Below are positions 5,602-9,911 of a stretch of 9,911 nt of DNA, in pieces. The notes under the pieces are model-generated. The model searched no databases. It had not been told where the DNA came from and saw only the letters and a list, made by a program, of their open reading frames with translations. The stretch covers positions 1-9,911 of the forward strand of contig JAQSXW010000020.1 of NCBI GenBank assembly GCA_029256465.1, written 5' to 3'. Position numbers and translations under genes: made by a program. Every line of letters begins with the position of its first letter. The first letter of the stretch is position 1. The stretch comes from Evtepia sp. (GTDB lineage Bacteria; Bacillota; Clostridia; Oscillospirales; Oscillospiraceae).

Positions 5602-6654
5602 TCACAACAATGCCCAAGAAAAGGAAGATTTTCCTGGATTTTCTAGAATGGAAACTAGGGATAAATTAGAATACGAAAGTCCTTGAGTGGAAAACACATT
5701 GACCGCTTCCTCATAGTCAAGATCCATCCAAACGCGATCAGCGGAGAGTACCAAAGATTCCAAGGTTTGTCCACTCGATGCCTTATTCGATTCACTTTCT
5801 GGGGGTTGTTCCCACTGGATGGAGAGATGAACTCCTTGCGCTGCTAACACACTTCGCATCTCTTTGTAAAAGTCCTCTAAGGTGACGGAGAGAACATCAA
5901 TGCTCTCATCGCCCAGCGCATCGACTTGGGATACCGTTCCTTTTGTCGGATAGGCGCAATTTGTCAGAAGGATTTCGTCAAAACCAAGGGCAGAAAGTTC
6001 CCGGCAGATGTCTAGAAGGTAACTTTGCACCTCATCGCGGCTGGGAGAGAGCCAAGCACCTTTAGACGCATCCTTCCAGGTGGCACCGGAGGCCCGACAT
6101 AGGGCAAGATCTGGTTTTGCCTCTGTGAGTTTTGAGTCTGGGAAACAGGATACCCGGGCGATGGTATAGAGGTCAGCGGTCTCGTTCATATCATGAATGG
6201 CATCGTTAAGGCCCGGCAAGGAGGCGGAGGCTCCGGACTCGATGGCAAGGCTCAGGTCTGAGACATAGTGAAGCGAACCATCTTCGGTTCGCATGTCATA
6301 AATGACGGCATTGCATCCAGCGTTTTGCATCTCCGTACGTGCCGTTTTTTCCATGATGGAATCTGAAGAGAGCAAGATGGCATGCAAAGGTTCCGGCATA
6401 GGATTCGTATCCTTGTCCGGAATCGTGACAGAAACATCATTGGAGATCGTGGGAAGAGATGCCGTTTCTTTCGCAAGAAATGGCATCTCCAAACGGGGTC
6501 CATCGGGGGTATCTACCACATAGCCTCGAAAGAAGAATAAAAAGATTGCGGAAGCTAAACCAGCAATCAGCAGGAGAAAAAGCAGAAGCGTTCCCATGCG
6601 ATGAAGAAGGGTTGGCCTCGAAGTATACTGTGGTTTTTGCCGATAGATGGACAT
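5602..6654 (-). CDS. Membrane-anchored DUF4015 family glycoside-hydrolase-like protein
   Basis: A 350-residue protein with a basic N-terminus, one transmembrane anchor (about 20-42) and an extracellular domain resembling the putative glycosyl hydrolase family DUF4015 (PF13200), a TIM-barrel fold. Matching segments are NAVIYDMRTEDGSLHY (115-130, family 'NAVVIDVKD..G.V.Y'), LYTIARVSCFPDSKLTEAKPD (starting at 162), KGAWLSPS (198-205) and LGFDEI (223-228). The segment that normally reads FDYVRFP after this is TNCAYP (231-236): the usual Asp and Arg are missing, so it may bind rather than cut carbohydrate. No substrate is known from the sequence. ATG at 6652-6654 has GGAGG 8 bases upstream. The protein faces the envelope, and neighbours do not explain its role. 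bofA upstream is on the same strand, 103 bases away. Confidence 0.8.
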   Translation of the reverse strand: MSIYRQKPQYTSRPTLLHRMGTLLLFLLLIAGLASAIFLFFFRGYVVDTPDGPRLEMPFLAKETASLPTISNDVSVTIPDKDTNPMPEPLHAILLSSDSIMEKTARTEMQNAGCNAVIYDMRTEDGSLHYVSDLSLAIESGASASLPGLNDAIHDMNETADLYTIARVSCFPDSKLTEAKPDLALCRASGATWKDASKGAWLSPSRDEVQSYLLDICRELSALGFDEILLTNCAYPTKGTVSQVDALGDESIDVLSVTLEDFYKEMRSVLAAQGVHLSIQWEQPPESESNKASSGQTLESLVLSADRVWMDLDYEEAVNVFSTQGLSYSNLSLVSILENPGKSSFSWALL

Positions 6655-6662
6655 TTGTAGTG

Positions 6663-6704
6663 CCTCCAGTGTATAGTTTGCTCCTTGTGGAATGGAAAAG
6701 TCAA
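6663..6704 (-). promoter_or_regulatory. Upstream region of the DUF4015 gene with ribosome binding site and possible -35
   Basis: GGAGG at 6663-6667 is the ribosome binding site. A TTGACT (6699-6704) resembles a -35 box, but no good -10 lies at 16-18 bases; TATACA is 23 bases away. The gene may therefore be read through from bofA or use another sigma factor. Confidence 0.25.
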
Positions 6705-6719
6705 GAAAAATAAACGTTG

Positions 6720-6746
6720 AATATATAGTAAATATACCTATATATT
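6720..6746. repeat. AT-rich 9-bp inverted repeat between bofA and the DUF4015 gene
   Basis: AATATATAG (6720-6728) and CTATATATT (6738-6746) are perfect inverted copies around nine bases, 12 bases after the bofA stop. On the minus strand no clean T run follows at once, so it may be a weak terminator, an operator, or chance in AT-rich DNA. Confidence 0.45.
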
Positions 6747-6757
6747 AAGTAGGATAA

Positions 6758-7027
6758 TTATGTAAAGGACAGCCAGCGGAAGAGTAAAAGCAGGCCAAAT
6801 CCCGGTGCGCCAAGGAGACCTAGGGTTAAGGCGTTGAAGCAATTTGCACCAAGGGCAAGGCTGGGTAGAAGCCCCGAACTACCCCAAAGAATCAGAAGGA
6901 GCAGGCTTGCGGCGCTACGGAGTAGCAAACGGAGAAGCCATTTTATTGGCTTTTGGAAAATCAGGAGCAGGAGCAATCCAAAGAGGAGCGCTCCTGGCCA
7001 GAGATTTCCCCAAGAAAGTACGTCCAT
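6758..7027 (-). CDS. bofA: BofA family inhibitor of pro-sigma-K processing
   Basis: An 89-residue membrane protein of the BofA family (PF07441). In Bacillus, BofA sits in the outer forespore membrane and, with SpoIVFA, keeps the SpoIVFB protease from activating sigma-K too early. The family ending is clear: GANCFNALTLGLLGAPGFGLLLL (about residues 60-82), with the Asn-x-x-Asn/Ala and LG-x-PG elements. Upstream are two hydrophobic segments (about 9-25 and 29-56) separated by basic residues. ATG at 7025-7027 has perfect AAGGAGG (7035-7041), 7 bases upstream, which overlaps the stop codon of yaaL; translation is probably coupled. Many clostridia carry bofA although sigma-K control varies among them, so the exact role here is inference. 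It marks the organism as a likely spore former. Confidence 0.9.
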   Translation of the reverse strand: MDVLSWGNLWPGALLFGLLLLLIFQKPIKWLLRLLLRSAASLLLLILWGSSGLLPSLALGANCFNALTLGLLGAPGFGLLLLFRWLSFT

Positions 7028-7039
7028 ATGAGTTCCTCC

Positions 7040-7339
7040 TTAGGAATTTTGGAATGGTTGGTTAGGAGTTGGCGCAGGGGCATTAGGCTGCGCGGATGAG
7101 GTGTTGGAATCTAACGCTTTGATACGGCGCAGTAGATAGGTATGCTGGGCGCGCAGGGCATTGATTTCATAGAGGTAAAACTCAATGAGATCCGGGTCAG
7201 AGCATTGATTGAAGCCGATATAGGCAAGGTCTAGCTCTCTCTTGGTCTCCTCCAGGTTTCGGAGCAAGGTGCGCCGTTCCTCGCCGAATAGGAAACTCTG
7301 CTTTTTTGACCGAGAAGAGAAGCGGGTCGACTTTTTCAT
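7040..7339 (-). CDS. yaaL: YaaL-like protein, DUF2508 family
   Basis: A 99-residue cytoplasmic protein of the DUF2508 family (PF10704; B. subtilis YaaL), function unknown. The core lies at about residues 20-75: ETKRELDLAYIGFNQCSDPDLIEFYLYEINALRAQ in two parts, matching the family pattern of an acidic helix, 'F..vtDPDLI' and a second helix ending with YLLRRIKAL. The basic N-terminus (MKKSTRFSSRSKK) and a Pro/Asn/Gln-rich tail (about 78-99) are outside the domain. In Bacillus the order is recR-yaaL-bofA; here yaaL and bofA stay together but recR is not upstream. ATG at 7337-7339 has AAGGAGG (7345-7351) 5 bases upstream. Its 5' region faces the divergent topoisomerase gene. Family call is firm; function is not. 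Confidence 0.85.
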   Translation of the reverse strand: MKKSTRFSSRSKKQSFLFGEERRTLLRNLEETKRELDLAYIGFNQCSDPDLIEFYLYEINALRAQHTYLLRRIKALDSNTSSAQPNAPAPTPNQPFQNS

Positions 7340-7351
7340 ATGGGCCTCCTT

Positions 7352-7451
7352 AAGAACGTGTCCTTATGTTTTTAGTGTATGGCTAGTGTTAACAAATATG
7401 ACTGATTTCATACGGATGCATGATTTGAAATGATGCACGAAACGGGGATTC
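7352..7451. promoter_or_regulatory. Divergent intergenic region between yaaL and the topoisomerase gene
   Basis: Shared upstream DNA for two divergent units. No strong -35/-10 pair for yaaL is visible on the minus strand (TACACT is the best -10-like hexamer, without a good -35). TGATTTCA-like half sites recur at 7403-7410 and 7421-7428, with an inverted copy at 7426-7433. The main structure is the dyad listed separately. Confidence 0.35.
7417..7437. promoter_or_regulatory. 21-bp imperfect dyad, candidate operator
   Basis: Two 10-base arms, TGCATGATTT and AAATGATGCA, flank one central base; nine of ten positions are complementary. It is centred near -60 relative to the predicted start of the topoisomerase transcript and 14 bases before its -35, a place typical of activator or divergent-repressor sites. 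The binding protein is unknown. Confidence 0.45.
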
Positions 7452-7480
7452 TTGACACTGCAGGAGATTTTCGGTAAACT
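7452..7480 (+). promoter_or_regulatory. Predicted sigma-A promoter of the topoisomerase gene
   Basis: A perfect TTGACA -35 (7452-7457), a 17-base spacer and TAAACT (7475-7480, four of six consensus bases) as -10. Transcription would start near 7487, about 50 bases before the first candidate start codon. Confidence 0.65.
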
Positions 7481-7538
7481 AGCAGAAGAATGAAACTGGC
7501 ATCAAAGACATTTTTATCAAGTCCAGATTAGGGGAGAC

Positions 7539-9539
7539 ATGCAGGCTATGCCAAAAGGAAAGAGTAAGACGGAGTATGGAAACGATTCCATCTCAGTGTT
7601 GGAAGGTGCAGATCGAGTCAGGAAACGCCCAGGCGTTATTTTTGGATCTGACGGTTTGGAAGGCTGCGAGCATGCAGTGTTTGAGATTCTCTCCAATGCC
7701 ATTGACGAAGCCAGAGAAGGATATGGAACCAAGATTGTTGTCACACGTTACAGGGATCGGTCCATCGAAGTGGAAGACTTCGGACGTGGCTGTCCGCTGG
7801 ACTGGAATGAAAAAGTGGGGAAGTATAACTGGGAGCTGGTGTTCTGCGAGCTGTATGCCGGGGGAAAATACGACAATTTGCAGGGTGATCACTATGAATA
7901 CTCCCTGGGACTAAATGGTCTGGGTGCCTGTGCAACTCAATATGCCTCGGAATTCATGGACGTTACGGTTCGGAGGGATGGGAAACGCTATGACCTTCAC
8001 TTTGAAAAGGGTTCCATTGTCGGAGAGCTTCAGGTGTCTCCCGCAGATCGAAAGAAAACCGGAAGCCGGATTTTCTGGCGACCCGATTTGGAGGTATTTA
8101 CGGAAACGGAGATTCCGGTCGACTATTTTACTGATGCGCTGCGGCGTCAAGCGGTGGTGAACGCAGGGGTCACGTTTCTGTTTCGAAATCAGACGGAACA
8201 TGGGTTTGAGGAGCAAGAGTTTCTCTACGAACATGGCATTGAGGACTATGTGGCGGAGCTTACCGGTGAAGACGCACTGACCCAGCATCAGTTTTGGGCA
8301 GGAGAGAGAAAGGGTAGGGATCGAGAGGACAAGCCTGAGTATAAACTCAAGTTGTCGGCAGCCTTTTGCTTTTCTAACCGGGTCAGGCTCATTGAGCATT
8401 ATCACAACTCCTCTTGGCTGGAGCATGGGGGTGCACCGGAAAAAGCGATGCGTTCTGCTTTCTTATCCGCCATCGATGCTTGGGTGCGTCAAAATAACAA
8501 ATACACCAAGAATGAGAGCAAGATCACGTGGGCAGACATTCAGGACTCCCTGATTTTTGTCTCCAATAACTTCTCGACACAAACCTCCTATGAGAACCAG
8601 ACCAAAAAGGCGGTCAATAACAAGTTTATCCAAGAGGGAATGACGGAATTCCTGCGGGAAAAGCTTAAAATTTATTTCATAGAAAATCCGCAAGCGGCCG
8701 AACGGGTCGCAGATCAAGTCCTTGTCAATAAGCGTAGCCGAGAGGCTGGAGAAAAAGCGAGATTGACACTGAAAAGCAAGATCCTAGTAGGGAATCTGGA
8801 TCTCTCCAACCGGGTGCAGAAGTTTGTGGACTGCCGAACCAAGGATGTGAACCGGCGAGAACTGTATATCGTGGAGGGTGATTCTGCGTTGGGCGCCTGT
8901 AAGCTCAGCCGGGACGCCGACTTTCAGGGAATCATGCCGATTCGCGGCAAGATTCTGAATTGTTTGAAGGCAGACTATGTTAAAATCTTTAAAAACGAGA
9001 TTATTACTGACCTGATCAAGGTATTGGGCTGTGGTGTAGAAGCTGACTTTGGAAAAACCAAGGATATGACGACCTTCAATCTGCAAAACCTGCGCTGGAA
9101 TAAGGTGGTCATCTGTACGGATGCCGATGTCGACGGCTTCCAAATTCGCACCCTCATTTTAACTATGCTATACCGACTGACTCCCACGCTTATTCAAAAT
9201 GGTTATGTCTATATTGTGGAGTCACCTCTATATGAGATTAGTACTGGCAACAAAACTTTTTTTGCCTATTCTGATCGGGAGAAGAACCAAGTTGTGGCAT
9301 CTCTGGACGGGAAAAAGCATACCATTCAAAGATCCAAAGGTTTGGGTGAGAATGAACCGGAGATGATGCATCTCACAACGATGAACCCCGGAACCAGACG
9401 GCTCATCAAGGTTATGCCAGAGGAGGCAGAAGCCACTGCTGCGGCCTTTGATCTTTTATTAGGGGACAATCTGTCGGGGAGAAAGGAGCATATTGCAGAA
9501 AATGGCTATCGATATCTGGAACTTGCAGATATTTCTTAG
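7539..9539 (+). CDS. Type IIA DNA topoisomerase B subunit (divergent GyrB/ParE-like)
   Basis: A complete 666-residue ATPase subunit of a type II topoisomerase, which passes one DNA duplex through another using ATP with a GyrA/ParC-type partner. Visible in order: GHKL ATPase with E49-N53-D56 (EILSNAID), DFGRG (80-84), lid GLNGLG (124-129, usually GLHGVG) and KKTGS (172-176); transducer domain with the QTK loop (354-356); TOPRIM domain with EGDS (446-449) and DADVDG (528-533) supplying the metal acids; KGLGE (600-604) and a short GyrB-type tail. Oddities: EGDSALGACKLSRDA replaces the usual EGDSAGGSA.QGRD, and DGFQIR has Gln for His. All expected catalytic acids are present, so it should be active. 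Start: ATG 7539 or 7548 (MPKGKSK); AGGGGAG at 7530-7536 leaves only 2 bases before 7539 and 11 before 7548, so the choice is unsure. No A-subunit gene follows directly. Confidence 0.9.
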   Translation: MQAMPKGKSKTEYGNDSISVLEGADRVRKRPGVIFGSDGLEGCEHAVFEILSNAIDEAREGYGTKIVVTRYRDRSIEVEDFGRGCPLDWNEKVGKYNWELVFCELYAGGKYDNLQGDHYEYSLGLNGLGACATQYASEFMDVTVRRDGKRYDLHFEKGSIVGELQVSPADRKKTGSRIFWRPDLEVFTETEIPVDYFTDALRRQAVVNAGVTFLFRNQTEHGFEEQEFLYEHGIEDYVAELTGEDALTQHQFWAGERKGRDREDKPEYKLKLSAAFCFSNRVRLIEHYHNSSWLEHGGAPEKAMRSAFLSAIDAWVRQNNKYTKNESKITWADIQDSLIFVSNNFSTQTSYENQTKKAVNNKFIQEGMTEFLREKLKIYFIENPQAAERVADQVLVNKRSREAGEKARLTLKSKILVGNLDLSNRVQKFVDCRTKDVNRRELYIVEGDSALGACKLSRDADFQGIMPIRGKILNCLKADYVKIFKNEIITDLIKVLGCGVEADFGKTKDMTTFNLQNLRWNKVVICTDADVDGFQIRTLILTMLYRLTPTLIQNGYVYIVESPLYEISTGNKTFFAYSDREKNQVVASLDGKKHTIQRSKGLGENEPEMMHLTTMNPGTRRLIKVMPEEAEATAAAFDLLLGDNLSGRKEHIAENGYRYLELADIS

Positions 9540-9567
9540 CAGATAGAAAGAAAAAGTGAACAAATAT

Positions 9568-9574
9568 AAGGAGG
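9568..9574 (+). promoter_or_regulatory. Ribosome binding site of the stalk-domain protein gene
   Basis: A perfect AAGGAGG 7 bases before the ATG at 9582. No promoter or terminator is visible in the 42 bases after the topoisomerase stop, so the two genes may be co-transcribed. Confidence 0.8.
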
Positions 9575-9581
9575 CAATATA

Positions 9582-9911
9582 ATGAAAAAATTCGTTGGAT
9601 TTCTGTTGGCATTGGCTATGATGGCCAGTATGGTAATTCCCGCTATGGCAGCGGGTGAGCCTGACGTTCTGTATGATGCTGCTGCCTACCAAGCACAGAC
9701 TCAGGAGAGTGTGAATAAGGCGATTGTAAAGGCTGGCGGTAAGCTGAACCAAATCAACGTCAAGCTCAATGATAAGTGCATCGCATTTCCCGATGCCGTG
9801 CCGGAGCTTCAAAACGGCAGCACCATGGTACCGGTTCGTGCCCTGATGGAAGCACTTGGCGCCAAGGTGACCATGGATAAGAATACCGTTACAATTGTCC
9901 TCGGAACAACG
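9582..9911 (+). CDS. Secreted stalk-domain (copper amine oxidase N-terminal-like) protein, 5' part only
   Basis: The first 110 codons of a gene that runs off the right edge; it was found by translating from the ATG at 9582. The N-terminus is a clear Sec signal peptide (MKKFVGFLLALAMMASM..., likely cut after AMA near residue 23). From about residue 60 comes a copper-amine-oxidase N-terminal-like domain (PF07833): a short beta pair (INVKLNDKCIAF), then GSTMVPVRALMEALGAKV and the beta strand NTVTIVLG. In clostridia this domain is common in exported and cell-wall proteins and does not itself imply copper or amine oxidation. What follows the domain is unseen, so the full function is unknown. The preceding topoisomerase gene has no obvious link in function. 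Confidence 0.85.
   Translation, partial: MKKFVGFLLALAMMASMVIPAMAAGEPDVLYDAAAYQAQTQESVNKAIVKAGGKLNQINVKLNDKCIAFPDAVPELQNGSTMVPVRALMEALGAKVTMDKNTVTIVLGTT

Noticed and set aside
7911..8426. 171-codon open frame antisense to the topoisomerase gene
   Set aside because: It lies wholly inside a well-recognised gene, its protein resembles no family I know, and no ribosome binding site marks its start. It is best explained by codon composition of the sense gene.
9459..9812. 117-codon minus-strand frame at the right end
   Set aside because: It covers the end of the topoisomerase gene and the signal peptide of the next gene, both of which have strong sense evidence.
1..9911. CRISPR array, tRNA, riboswitch, insertion sequence or phage gene
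   Set aside because: No regularly spaced repeats, cloverleaf-like segments, conserved aptamer cores, transposase or integrase motifs were seen; nearly all DNA is explained by housekeeping-type genes.

Overview
The window looks like a chromosomal piece of a spore-forming, low-to-mid GC Firmicute, most likely a gut-type Clostridia (Oscillospiraceae-like). The signs are: near-perfect AAGGAGG ribosome binding sites before most genes, a YaaL/BofA sporulation pair, a bacterial V-type ATPase operon laid out as in Enterococcus and clostridia, a divergent clostridial type IIA topoisomerase B subunit, and a secreted protein with a copper-amine-oxidase-N ('stalk') domain. The taxonomic assignment is inference from gene content.

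Left half (1-5373, minus strand): seven genes of a V-type ATPase operon in transcription order H/G-like stalk, I (a), K, second K, E, C (d), F. The catalytic genes A, B and D are not in the window and are expected beyond the left edge. The operon is tightly packed (TAATG between H and I, TAATTG between I and the first K, an 8-base overlap between C and F) and three of the seven genes use non-ATG starts (GTG, TTG, TTG), mostly with strong ribosome binding sites. Both c subunits carry the side-chain ligands that form the Na+ site in Enterococcus hirae NtpK, so the enzyme is probably a Na+ pump or Na+-driven ATP synthase with a possibly mixed rotor ring. Its promoter lies around 5417-5446, inside a perfect 16-bp palindrome and directly followed by a run of seven G.

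Middle (5602-7339, minus strand): a membrane-anchored DUF4015-type glycoside-hydrolase-like protein whose usual catalytic-site signature is degraded, preceded by bofA (inhibitor of sigma-K processing) and yaaL (DUF2508). yaaL and bofA are adjacent as in Bacillus, but recR is not upstream of them here.

Right part (7452-9911, plus strand): a divergent promoter drives a complete 666-residue GyrB/ParE-like topoisomerase subunit with altered ATP-lid and TOPRIM signatures. It is followed 42 bases later not by a GyrA/ParC partner but by the start of a secreted stalk-domain protein that runs off the window. A 21-bp imperfect dyad in the divergent intergenic region is a candidate operator.

No tRNA, rRNA, CRISPR array, insertion sequence or phage gene was recognised. 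The most interesting points are the paired unequal Na+-type c subunits, the G-tract/palindrome promoter, the divergent topoisomerase B subunit without an adjacent A subunit, and the degenerate DUF4015 protein.
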